The notes: a model not told the origin generated them from the sequence alone. 32,814 nucleotides of DNA from Anaerolineaceae bacterium (GCA_016927865.1 JAFGLU010000036.1:1-32814), one strand, 5' to 3'. Numbered from the stretch's first letter, positions 23,782 to 30,943 are shown. Program-made: numbers and translations.

Positions 23782-23869
23782 GTAGCGGCGGGTCTTTAAG
23801 TCAGGCCAGGTTGGGACGTCTGGAAAGTGTCCTGGCGGGCAAGGGTTGTTTGTCCACCCGGCAGACCCG
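23782..23869 (+). repeat. 88-bp direct repeat, copy 1
   Basis: Begins GTAGCGGCGGGTCTTTAA and ends CACCCGGCAGACCCG. It matches copy 2 at 23978-24065 at 79 of 88 positions without gaps. GCGGGTCT near the left end and AGACCCGC at the right end are inverted copies, so each unit can fold on itself. The unit lies in the 489-bp gap 23706-24194 between the divergent membrane-protein genes; that gap holds no convincing gene. Confidence 0.75.
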
Positions 23870-23977
23870 CCCGCCCGGCCGGCCAGGCGGGTCTTGCGCG
23901 AATGCCCAGTCGCCTTGCCCGTCGATGAATCGTTAAACCAAATGGAGCAGCCCAATACGGGAGGCGTCGCCTTTTGT

Positions 23978-24065
23978 GTAGCGGCGGGTCTTTAACGCGG
24001 GCCAGGCGGGGTCATCTGGAATGTGTCCTGGCGGGCAAGGGTTGTTTGCCCACCCGGCAGACCCG
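23978..24065 (+). repeat. 88-bp direct repeat, copy 2
   Basis: Same unit as 23782-23869, starting 196 bp further on, with nine substitutions clustered in the first 50 bp and the last 40 bp almost identical (GTGTCCTGGCGGGCAAGGGT is shared exactly). The 108 bp between the copies contain another GCGGGTCTT near 23888, possibly a decayed end of a third copy. Confidence 0.75.
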
Positions 24066-24182
24066 ACGGGATGGCAGATGGGTGTGCGTGGGCCACAAGC
24101 CGGAAGTGGTTCTTTGGGAGGTCTGTGTTGGCGGCCCTGCCGTTATCCACGGAATGGGTTTGTTGAAACGGTGGCGTGCTGA

Positions 24183-24188
24183 TACAAT
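24183..24188 (+). promoter_or_regulatory. Extended -10 at the start of the JAMM-plsY gene run
   Basis: TGATACAAT (24180-24188) is an extended -10 (TGn plus TACAAT). Its last base is 7 positions before the A of the ATG at 24195, so transcription would start on the start codon itself. No ribosome site is present. Confidence 0.5.
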
Positions 24189-24194
24189 TCAAGC

Positions 24195-25010
24195 ATGGAA
24201 GCGCGCGGAAACCTGCCCGAGATGAACCGCCTGTCGGTGTTGGCGGCGACCATTTTACTGGCTTATGCGGCCATGCCGTTCATTCAGCTTCCTCCGCGCG
24301 AGGTGGGTTTTCAACTGCCGGGTTTGTATGTGTCTGTAATACTGAATTTTTCCACGATCACATCTATCTTGGCGGCGGTGATGGCGGCATTCGGCGCAGA
24401 TTGGCTGGCGCGAGGGCATCCCTTGTATTCGCAAGCGCGCAACTGGCGACAGTGGTTGCTTCCGGGGCTGACCGCATGGGTGCTGGGCGTGCCACTCTCT
24501 ACGCTGGAGGTGGGGCTGGAGTGGTGGGCGGTGTTTGGGCTGGGCGGGCTGCTGTTGGTGTTAGTGTTTGTTGCCGAATATATTACCCTCGACCCAAATG
24601 ATTTGCGCCACGCCCCGGCGACCATTGGCTTGACCGCGGTGGGTTTTGCGCTGTTCCTGGTGCTGGCTATCGCTTTGAAGGCGTCGGGGCAGCGCCTGTT
24701 CCTGGAAATTCCGGCGCTAATCCTGGCAGTTTTCCTGGTGGCCATGCGCAGCATGTATTTGCGCCTGGGGGGCAGGCTGACGCTGATCTGGCCGGTGGTG
24801 ATCGCGGTTTTTATTGGGCAAATGGCGGCGGGATTGCATTACTGGCCGCTCAGCCCGCTGCAACACGGTATGGTTTTGTTGGCAGCAGCTTATGCGCTGA
24901 CGAGCCTGGTGGGGGCAATTGCGGAAGAACGCCCACTGCGCGGAGCGATCATCGAGCCGGCCATTATGCTGGTGATGCTGTGGGGGTTGGCGGCGTTGTT
25001 AGGAAGGTGA
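24195..25010 (+). CDS. Polytopic membrane protein, possibly DUF5656-like
   Basis: Protein of 271 residues with about seven to eight membrane helices, among them RLSVLAATILLAYAAMPFI (12-30), LYVSVILNFSTITSILAAVM (44-63), WWAVFGLGGLLLVLVFVAEY, TIGLTAVGFALFLVLAIALK and AAAYALTSLVGAIAEE. It recalls a family of uncharacterised Chloroflexota membrane proteins (DUF5656), but I cannot confirm this by eye. The ATG at 24195 is chosen over 24222 because the -10 box points to a transcription start exactly there. It is followed after one nucleotide by the JAMM peptidase gene, and plsY comes next, so a role at the membrane linked to these is possible. Confidence 0.65.
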   Translation: MEARGNLPEMNRLSVLAATILLAYAAMPFIQLPPREVGFQLPGLYVSVILNFSTITSILAAVMAAFGADWLARGHPLYSQARNWRQWLLPGLTAWVLGVPLSTLEVGLEWWAVFGLGGLLLVLVFVAEYITLDPNDLRHAPATIGLTAVGFALFLVLAIALKASGQRLFLEIPALILAVFLVAMRSMYLRLGGRLTLIWPVVIAVFIGQMAAGLHYWPLSPLQHGMVLLAAAYALTSLVGAIAEERPLRGAIIEPAIMLVMLWGLAALLGR

Positions 25011-25011
25011 G

Positions 25012-25425
25012 ATGCGCCTGACATATGCTCAATGGGTTCTAATGCGCGATCACATTGTGGCCCAATTGCCCGAAGAAGCCTGTGGATTGATCGGCGGGGT
25101 GGGGCATGAGGCCCGCCTGGTTCTGCCTGTGACCAATGAATTGCACAGCCCGGTGCGTTTTCGAATGTTGCCGCAGGAGCAGTTGGAAGCGTTCTTACGC
25201 TTCGAGGAGGCTGGCCTGGAACTGATCGGTATTTTTCATTCTCATCCTTACGGACCTGTGACGCCTTCACCTACCGACATGGCTGAATGGATGTATGCAG
25301 ATGTGAAATCATTAATCTGGGCGCCGAGGTTGGGGTTGTGGAGCGCAAGAGCCTTTATAATGGAAGCTTCTGTTTTTCAAGAAAGACCCTTGATTGTGGA
25401 ACTGGCGACAGGCGCTCCGGCGTAA
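25012..25425 (+). CDS. M67 (JAMM/MPN+) metallopeptidase
   Basis: Protein of 137 residues with a complete JAMM zinc site. LPEEACGLIGG carries the catalytic Glu (E21 or E22) and IFHSHPYGPVTPSPTD gives H76, H78, S86 and D89 in the exact HxHx7SxxD spacing. Bacterial members of this size cleave C-terminal extensions of ubiquitin-like sulfur carriers or are linked to cysteine biosynthesis (Mec+/CysM-type clusters). No ThiS/MoaD, E1-like or CysM gene is nearby, so the substrate is open. The start lies one nucleotide after the upstream stop (TGAGATG), indicating coupled translation. Confidence 0.85.
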   Translation: MRLTYAQWVLMRDHIVAQLPEEACGLIGGVGHEARLVLPVTNELHSPVRFRMLPQEQLEAFLRFEEAGLELIGIFHSHPYGPVTPSPTDMAEWMYADVKSLIWAPRLGLWSARAFIMEASVFQERPLIVELATGAPA

Positions 25426-25480
25426 CTGGCTATGGTCTTTGGGGTTATAACTTATACGGGATAATTGTTTGAGAGGTGGT

Positions 25481-26173
25481 ATGGAAGCGTTTGCTCTATC
25501 GTTAGTGGCATTAGGGATCTCTTATCTGTTAGGGTCGATACCGTTTGGCTGGCTGGTGGTCAAAATTGCAACAGGCCGGGACATTCGTGGGATTGAAAGC
25601 GGGCGCACGGGCGGTACCAACGCCATGCGCGCGGCGGGCTTCTTGGCCGGGCTGCTGACCGCGGCGGGTGATGTGGGCAAAGGGTTCTTAACCAGCCTGG
25701 TGGTACGTTGGCTGGTGCCTGCCGATTATGCTTTGTTTGTGTGGGTGCAGGTGGCGGCTCCGCTGCTGGCGGTGCTGGGTCACAATTACTCGATTTTCTT
25801 GATTGAGAAGCGCAGCAACGGCAAGCTGCACTTGCGTGGCGGGGCTGGTGGCGCGCCGTGTCTTGGCGGCGCGGTGGGCTTGTGGCCCTCGGCGGCGGTG
25901 GTGATCCTGCCAATTGGCATCCTGGTGTTTTTGTTCGGCGGCTATGCTTCGCTGACCACGATCAGCATTGCGCTCAGTTCAATCGCCATTTTCTCCTATC
26001 TGCATTTTGTGCAGGGGTATCCCTGGCAGTTCATTCTGTACGGCGTTGCCAGTTTGCTAGCGCTGGCCTGGGCGCTGCGGCCCAACCTGGCGCGTCTGGC
26101 GCAAGGTACCGAGCGGGCGGTGGGCCTGCGGGCATTGATCCAGAAGCGGCGACTAGAGATCGAGACAAAGTGA
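25481..26173 (+). CDS. plsY: PlsY-like acyl-phosphate:glycerol-3-phosphate acyltransferase
   Basis: Protein of 230 residues, an integral membrane acyltransferase that transfers acyl from acyl phosphate to glycerol-3-phosphate at the start of phospholipid synthesis. Family motifs are GSIPFGWLV (18-26), ESGRTGGTNAMRAAG (39-53, usually SGN-G-TN), the DVGKG pair (64-68) and GHNYSIFL (100-107). The third motif, normally GGKGVAT, reads GGAGGAPCLG (120-129): the Lys is replaced and a segment rich in Lys and Arg precedes it. The enzyme may still act, but this is unusual. A TTG at 25469 is in frame; the ATG at 25481 follows AGAGGTGG and is preferred. The gene ends in a strong bidirectional terminator. 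Confidence 0.82.
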   Translation: MEAFALSLVALGISYLLGSIPFGWLVVKIATGRDIRGIESGRTGGTNAMRAAGFLAGLLTAAGDVGKGFLTSLVVRWLVPADYALFVWVQVAAPLLAVLGHNYSIFLIEKRSNGKLHLRGGAGGAPCLGGAVGLWPSAAVVILPIGILVFLFGGYASLTTISIALSSIAIFSYLHFVQGYPWQFILYGVASLLALAWALRPNLARLAQGTERAVGLRALIQKRRLEIETK

Positions 26174-26181
26174 AAAACACT

Positions 26182-26234
26182 CTTTAGCACACAAAAAAAC
26201 TCGCGCTTTGCGCGAGTTTTTTTGTGTGCTAAAG
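26182..26234. terminator. Bidirectional intrinsic terminator (plsY / MBL hydrolase)
   Basis: 53-nt inverted repeat with perfect 25-bp arms around a TTT loop. The inner stem is ACTCGCGC with its complement, flanked by A7 on the left and T7 on the right, so both strands end in a T-run. It overlaps the stop codon of the convergent MBL gene. The design is the same as the terminator at 20681-20731. Confidence 0.92.
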
Positions 26235-27074
26235 TTCTTCTCCACCTTCGGAGTGCATATTTTTATACAGGTAGCGCACGTTGCGACGGTGAAGCTCCTC
26301 GGCAAGGCCTGCCAACAGCACACGGCTCTTGCCACAAGATTCGATATCAATGGCGGTGATGGCTTCCTGGGGGTTGCGCTTGCGCAAGGCGCTCTTCACA
26401 GATTTGCGCAGGGTGGAGAGGTAGTTAAGGTTCTCCTTGACCGCGTCGTCAATTTCACCCCGTAAGACGATGTCACCGTGGCCCTGGATGATGTTTTCCA
26501 GGCCCATCTTGCCGATCTTTTTGACTGTGTCTACTAACACGTCAGGGTCACCATCCACGATATAGGGCAAGGGCAGGAAAGCATCTCCGGCAAAGAGGAC
26601 ACGGTCTTCTTCTACCAAAATGGAGATACCATCTTTGCTGTGGCCCGGGGTGTGGAAGAAGATCAGGCTCTTCTTGCCCACGCGCAGCACCATGCCCCCG
26701 TCAGAGAAGGTGAGGTGAGGGGCGACAATTTTGATCTGCTTGAAGGTTGGGTTTTGCCGGCGGGCAGATTCGAGAGAGACCGGGCCCTTCTCTAGCATAA
26801 TTTCTCGGGTGAGGGTGTGTCCAATGATGGTGGCGCCGGGGAAAAAGCAGTTTCCCCAAGAATGGTCAGCGTGGTAATGGCTGTTGATGACGTAGCGGAC
26901 GGGAACGTTCAACTCTTCTTCGATGTAAGAACGCATCGCCAGTGTTTCTTCTGGCAGCGCCAAAGTATCGATGACCACGGCCCACTGCGGGCCGGTGATT
27001 GCTCCGGCAGTTACCTGGGCATAAATTTCGCTTTGAAACCAATAGACATTTTCTGAAATTCGCTCGCGTTGCAT
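26229..27074 (-). CDS. Metallo-beta-lactamase-fold hydrolase
   Basis: Protein of 281 residues of the MBL superfamily. The dinuclear zinc site is SHYHADHSWGN (H66, H68, D70, H71), followed by FFHTPGHSKDG (third His), LFAGDAFLP (bridging Asp) and IQGHGDIV (last His). This is a glyoxalase-II/cyclase-like branch; the substrate is not evident. The C-terminal helical extension (about 215-281) is longer than in minimal members. Its promoter is predicted about 140 nt upstream, leaving an unusually long leader that contains the 53-nt hairpin at 27127-27179. The stop codon lies inside the bidirectional terminator shared with plsY. Confidence 0.85.
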   Translation of the reverse strand: MQRERISENVYWFQSEIYAQVTAGAITGPQWAVVIDTLALPEETLAMRSYIEEELNVPVRYVINSHYHADHSWGNCFFPGATIIGHTLTREIMLEKGPVSLESARRQNPTFKQIKIVAPHLTFSDGGMVLRVGKKSLIFFHTPGHSKDGISILVEEDRVLFAGDAFLPLPYIVDGDPDVLVDTVKKIGKMGLENIIQGHGDIVLRGEIDDAVKENLNYLSTLRKSVKSALRKRNPQEAITAIDIESCGKSRVLLAGLAEELHRRNVRYLYKNMHSEGGEEL

Positions 27075-27126
27075 AAAACTTCCCTGGAAAAGATTTCAGG
27101 TAACTGTTCAGTGGCGAAAGAAACTT

Positions 27127-27179
27127 CCGAATTTGGGGTATTAGCAGGTGCTTCACACCCGCAAATACCTCAAATTCGG
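27127..27179. ncRNA. 53-nt leader hairpin upstream of MBL gene (hairpin A)
   Basis: Both arms of 24 nt pair around the loop CTTCA: 4 bp (GGTG/CACC), an A.C mismatch, then 19 positions with one A.A mismatch and one G-T pair. It lies between the predicted MBL promoter and the MBL ATG, about 52 nt from the start codon, so it would be in the mRNA leader. No T-run follows on the minus strand, so simple termination is not obvious. It shares size, loop and mismatch position with hairpin B at 27286-27338, although the stem sequences differ. Confidence 0.5.
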
Positions 27180-27219
27180 TTCTCACCCACCTCTGGTCGA
27201 GTAGTTACGAATACACGTA

Positions 27220-27248
27220 TTAATAGCATAAAGCGAGACAAAAGTCAA
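27220..27248 (-). promoter_or_regulatory. Predicted promoter of MBL hydrolase
   Basis: On the minus strand TTGACT (complement of 27243-27248), 17-nt spacer, TATTAA (complement of 27220-27225). The -35 is good and the -10 moderate. Transcription would begin near 27213, giving a leader of about 139 nt. Confidence 0.5.
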
Positions 27249-27285
27249 AAAATGGTTTTTCTACTCTCGCAAATGTAGAAAATAA

Positions 27286-27338
27286 CCCAACTTCAGATGG
27301 TTACAGTTGCTTCACAACCGTAATCACCTGAAGTTGGG
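27286..27338. ncRNA. 53-nt hairpin after surface-protein gene (hairpin B)
   Basis: Same architecture as hairpin A: 24-nt arms, loop CTTCA, 4 bp (GTTG/CAAC), an A.C mismatch, then 19 positions with one mismatch and one G-T pair. It starts 17 nt downstream of the stop of the surface-protein gene (minus strand) and is followed there by a TTATTTT stretch, so it may help end that transcript. The gap 27075-27354 contains only the two hairpins and the MBL promoter. Confidence 0.5.
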
Positions 27339-27354
27339 AAACCGCCAAAAATTG

Positions 27355-30000
27355 TTATTCGTTTGTCTCGTCGGGCTTGCGGCGGCGGAAGAAGACCCAG
27401 GCAAACAAGCCCAACAGCCCGCCACTCAACAACATGCCCATCACCAGGCTGATCCAGTTGGAGGTGTCGCGCATTTTCTTCTCCGGGTCAGGGGTGGGGC
27501 TGGGCGTGACGGTGTGGGTGGGGGTGGCCGTAGAGAAGTTCGCCGGGTTGGTGGGAATCACGGTCAACATGGTGAACTCTTCCTTCGTGGCGCTGGGTTC
27601 GACCGACGGAGAGGGATTTTCTCCGCCAGGCGCCGGATAGCCTCCGCTGCCGTTGGGTTGGAAGGTGCCAGGGGTGCCGAAGGTGGGCGAAACAAACGCC
27701 GTGCGCGAAGGAGTGGCGGTTCGCAGGTTGGTTGAAGTGCGCGGCGTGGAGGATGGAATCCGCGTGGCGGAAGGCTGCGGGCGGAAAGTGGGGGTGCGCG
27801 TGGGGGTGCGGGTGGGAGGAGGTCGCGGCGTGAAGGTGAGCGAGGGGGTGGGGGTGGGGGTGACGGTGGCGATATTGGGGATGATGGAGAGGATATCAGA
27901 ATAGAAGTAACCACCATCGCTGCGCACGATGCGCAATCGGTAATAGTTGGTCACGCCGTTGGTGCGCCCACCGTCGGTGAAGGAGTAGCTGCTGCCCGAA
28001 AGGGCGCTGCCTTTGCGTTGGATTAAGTCGCTGATCGGTCCAAAGCCGGTGTTGCTTTGCAGGCTGCGTTCCACGTAAAATCCGCTGATGTCGGCCTCGC
28101 TGGTGGTGGTCCATTGGACGGTGACGGTTTTGTCGCTGGCCAACACCACGAAGGTGGCAGGAATGCCAATGCCGACCATGAAGGGTGTGTAATTCAGATC
28201 GTCATTCAGGTTGGGCCGCCCGGAATTGTCAATGACGACCCTGATTTCATTGGCAACCATGTCGCAGCTGGTTTCCTGGCCTGTCACACCGCCCGCGCCG
28301 GTTCCCGCAGGGTTCTGCCCTGTAGTATCCCAGCCAGCGGTGATAACTCCAGAAGGGTGGTACCACCACAGGGGGTAGCGCGCGGCATTGGTGGTCTGCT
28401 CGCAGTAGTAACTCGAGTCGATGGCAGCCACACAGGCCGAAGAGCGGTCATAGCGGAAGCTGAGAGAGAGCGAGCCACCGGCTGAAGCCCCATCTGCCAG
28501 GAAGATATCGAAGGCATTGCTGCACGGGTTGGGGCTGCCGGCGCTTGCCCCAGTGAAAGGGATTCCGTCAGGGGCCGGCATGCCATGATTGACGATGTAG
28601 AGGGGGAAGTCTGATCCCTCCGAGGAGCGCTGCACGGCGATCTGGTTCTCGAAATAGAAGGTTTTACTGGTGGTGGCGGTGACTCGGGTAACCTGTACAC
28701 CCGCCCCGTTGGCATTGCGGGCGATGGGCGCGCCAAGTTGTTTGTTGGCTTTGGAGGCGCAGTGAGTGGCAGCGCCTGGGACGGCCGCCCCGCCCCAATA
28801 GTTGTGATCGATCTTGCGGGTGGCAACCACGGCCGCTTCGCCCACGCCGCATTCCACCGGGTCGCCGGCGCGATTGGTGGTGATATTGTTGGCCAACAGG
28901 TTCAGCGCGCCGCTCCCGCCGCTCCACCACAGGGCATATCCGCTGTTGGCGGTGATGTCATTGTAGCGGACGGTGACGGCGCTGTTGGCGCCGGTCACGG
29001 CAATGGCGTCTGCCCCGCCGGTGAGAGTGTTGGATTCGATCAGCAGGTCGGAAGAACTGTTGCTGACTGCCAGCAGGGTGCGATTGGGTGAGGAGCAGGC
29101 GCCGTCGGTAATAGTCAGGTTGCGGATGGTGGCGCCGCTGGTGACTTCGAGGAGGGGGTTGGCGCACAGCGAGCCTTCGGCGGTGAGGGTGGCTGCGCCC
29201 TGGCCTTCCAGGGTGAGGGCTTTGTTGAGAGTCACGGCATTACCCTTGATCGGGTAGCTGCCCAGCACGCGGATGACCGAATTGGGCGCCAAGGCATCGA
29301 TAGCATCGCGCAGGGCGGTGCCCACACCGGAAACAAGGTCGCCGCCGCTGTTGAGGTAGCAGGGTTTGGCAGAAGCAGAGTCGCAGGCGACTGCATTTTC
29401 GGCGACATAGGCCGGGGAGGCGACGGGCGCGACAGAGGTGAGCGGGGTGAAGACCTGCTGCGAGCGGGTCCAACCGGAGGCTCCGCGCTCAAACACGCGC
29501 AGCAAAATGTTACCCGCAACCGTGGTGCTGCTGGAAATGCGCAGCGACAGGCCCAGGGACTCGAAGAAGTAGTAGCCGTTGAAATCGGCCTCGTTGGCGG
29601 CGATGAGAGAATACCCGGCGGGGGGCATGGTGTCCTGCGAGCAGTCCGCGGCTGGAGTGTAGGGCTGGCCGGTGACCTGGCCGGTGATATCCAAATCGGT
29701 TAGAGCAGGGTCGGTCCAGCCGCTGGGGGCATAGGCACAGACTTTGAGATTGGGGTCTGTGGCGCCGGTGTCCACCGTGTAGAGACCCAACTCGAAATCG
29801 AGACGGTAGCTGAGGCGCTGGCCGGCGGCGCAACCCGCCGAAGGGCAGGCGGAAGGAGCCACCAGCGTGAGTGTGGCGGTGGCAAGTGGCGCAGGTTGGA
29901 TGGAATTCTGGGGAACCGAAGACGCGACCAGGGCCAGCATGGCAGCCAGGTAAAAAGTTGTCGCCAGGACGCGCAGGAATGATCCGCGGGCGGGGTTCAT
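27355..30000 (-). CDS. Large secreted, membrane-anchored surface protein
   Basis: Protein of 881 residues, with no enzymatic motif recognised. The N-terminus (MNPARGSFLRVLATTFYLAA and a hydrophobic run ending near VASSVP) is a signal peptide. Residues about 230-430 contain a parallel beta-helix-like region (ALTLEGQGAATLTAEG, ATIRNLTITDGACS, LLIESNTLTGGADAI, VTVRYNDITANSG). About 600-690 resemble a fibronectin-III-like domain (VTVQWTTTSEADISGFYVER), and about 695-830 are a Thr/Pro/Ser stalk (TPTPTPSLTFTPRPPPTRTP). The C-terminus is a membrane helix with basic stop (WISLVMGMLLSGGLLGLFAW then FFRRRK), with no LPxTG. It is exported and held in the membrane. Cysteines are numerous. The ATG at 30000 is preferred over 30015 because a TACAAT box ends 7 nt before it. 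Confidence 0.8.
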   Translation of the reverse strand: MNPARGSFLRVLATTFYLAAMLALVASSVPQNSIQPAPLATATLTLVAPSACPSAGCAAGQRLSYRLDFELGLYTVDTGATDPNLKVCAYAPSGWTDPALTDLDITGQVTGQPYTPAADCSQDTMPPAGYSLIAANEADFNGYYFFESLGLSLRISSSTTVAGNILLRVFERGASGWTRSQQVFTPLTSVAPVASPAYVAENAVACDSASAKPCYLNSGGDLVSGVGTALRDAIDALAPNSVIRVLGSYPIKGNAVTLNKALTLEGQGAATLTAEGSLCANPLLEVTSGATIRNLTITDGACSSPNRTLLAVSNSSSDLLIESNTLTGGADAIAVTGANSAVTVRYNDITANSGYALWWSGGSGALNLLANNITTNRAGDPVECGVGEAAVVATRKIDHNYWGGAAVPGAATHCASKANKQLGAPIARNANGAGVQVTRVTATTSKTFYFENQIAVQRSSEGSDFPLYIVNHGMPAPDGIPFTGASAGSPNPCSNAFDIFLADGASAGGSLSLSFRYDRSSACVAAIDSSYYCEQTTNAARYPLWWYHPSGVITAGWDTTGQNPAGTGAGGVTGQETSCDMVANEIRVVIDNSGRPNLNDDLNYTPFMVGIGIPATFVVLASDKTVTVQWTTTSEADISGFYVERSLQSNTGFGPISDLIQRKGSALSGSSYSFTDGGRTNGVTNYYRLRIVRSDGGYFYSDILSIIPNIATVTPTPTPSLTFTPRPPPTRTPTRTPTFRPQPSATRIPSSTPRTSTNLRTATPSRTAFVSPTFGTPGTFQPNGSGGYPAPGGENPSPSVEPSATKEEFTMLTVIPTNPANFSTATPTHTVTPSPTPDPEKKMRDTSNWISLVMGMLLSGGLLGLFAWVFFRRRKPDETNE

Positions 30001-30006
30001 GCCTTC

Positions 30007-30012
30007 ATTGTA
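30007..30012 (-). promoter_or_regulatory. -10 box of surface-protein gene
   Basis: TACAAT on the minus strand ends 7 positions before the A of the ATG at 30000, so the predicted transcription start is the start codon. There is no ribosome site upstream of that ATG beyond a weak GAAGG inside the 6-nt gap. Confidence 0.45.
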
Positions 30013-30058
30013 CATAAAAAACTAGAGTTTGGGTATGGAAGGAGGAGGACAGAAGTAG

Positions 30059-30093
30059 GGCGTACTTGGGCAGGCTGCCCGCCCAAGTACGCC
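30059..30093. repeat. Intergenic hairpin, 13-bp perfect stem
   Basis: Arms GGCGTACTTGGGC (30059-30071) and its exact complement (30081-30093) enclose the 9-nt loop AGGCTGCCC. It sits between the importer operon's last gene (stop 30208) and the surface-protein start (30000). No T-run follows on either strand. Confidence 0.6.
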
Positions 30094-30136
30094 GGAAAGA
30101 TGGTCTTATTGTCCTTCTTGCTAAAGAAGTGGTGTT

Positions 30137-30185
30137 TGTTTTACGAGTGTTTGTGCAGCGTAGCCGCACAAACACTCGTAAAACA
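30137..30185. repeat. Intergenic hairpin, 20-bp perfect stem
   Basis: Perfect 20-bp arms (left arm TGTTTTACGAGTGTTTGTGC) enclose the 9-nt loop AGCGTAGCC. It starts 22 nt downstream of the ATPase stop codon (30208, minus strand). The T-rich side is on the left and the A-rich side on the right for both strands, which is the wrong polarity for an intrinsic terminator; a 3' stabilising or processing structure is possible. Confidence 0.65.
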
Positions 30186-30207
30186 TGAACTGTCAACTTA
30201 GCGGCAC

Positions 30208-30936
30208 TTACAGAACTTTGCTCAAGAACAGCTTGGTGCGGTCTTGGGTGGGGGTGCTAAAGAGGATATTGGGCGGAGCGATCTCGACGATCTGGCCCTC
30301 GTCCATGAAGATGGCGCGGTTGGCAGCGGCGCGGGCAAAGCCCATCTCGTGCGACACGACCACCATCGTCATTCCCTCGCGGGCCAGATTGAGCATTACG
30401 TCCAGCACTTCCTGGATCATCTCGGGGTCGAGGGCGCTGGTAGGCTCATCGAAGAGCATGATCTTGGGGTTCATGGCCAGAGCGCGGGCAATGGCCACAC
30501 GCTGCTGCTGCCCTCCGGAAAGCTGCGATGGGAAGGCCCTGGCTTTGTCGGGAATGCCCACTTTTTCGAGCAGGCGCATAGCAACGTTGGTTGCTTCGAC
30601 CTTGCCCCGCATGCGCACCACTTTTTGGGCCAGGGTGACGTTATCTAGCACGCTGAGATGGGGAAAGAGATTGAACTGTTGAAAGACCATTCCCACTTCG
30701 GTGCGCACGGCGTTGATGTTCTTGGCCGAATCGAGGGGAATGTCGTCGACGATAATGGAGCCGCTGTTGAATTCTTCCAGACGATTGATGCAGCGCAGCA
30801 GGGTAGATTTTCCCGAGCCGGAAGGGCCGATGATGACGACCACCTCACCCTTTTCGACTTCCAGGCTGACCCCGCGCAAGGCATGTACGGAGCCGAAGTG
30901 CTTATGAATGTTGGAGATTTGAATGATGGGCGCCAT
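30208..30936 (-). CDS. Polar amino acid ABC importer ATPase
   Basis: Protein of 242 residues of the GlnQ/HisP type. Walker A is GPSGSGKST (about 38-46), the Q-loop is [18 protein letters not shown], the signature is [16 protein letters not shown], Walker B is [14 protein letters not shown] and the switch His is in [10 protein letters not shown]. These are all intact. It powers import with the permease encoded 7 nt upstream and the lipoprotein binding subunit two genes upstream. A GGTAGGA ribosome site precedes the ATG. The amino acid carried cannot be told from the ATPase. Confidence 0.93.
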   Translation of the reverse strand: MAPIIQISNIHKHFGSVHALRGVSLEVEKGEVVVIIGPSGSGKSTLLRCINRLEEFNSGSIIVDDIPLDSAKNINAVRTEVGMVFQQFNLFPHLSVLDNVTLAQKVVRMRGKVEATNVAMRLLEKVGIPDKARAFPSQLSGGQQQRVAIARALAMNPKIMLFDEPTSALDPEMIQEVLDVMLNLAREGMTMVVVSHEMGFARAAANRAIFMDEGQIVEIAPPNILFSTPTQDRTKLFLSKVL

Positions 30937-30943
30937 TGGGTTC

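Noticed and set aside
23782..24065. Repeats considered as a CRISPR array
   Set aside because: Only two 88-bp units, imperfect, with a 108-bp spacer and no cas genes.
30137..30185. Hairpin considered as an intrinsic terminator of the importer operon
   Set aside because: The T-rich arm leads and the A-rich arm trails on both strands, so no T-run follows the stem.
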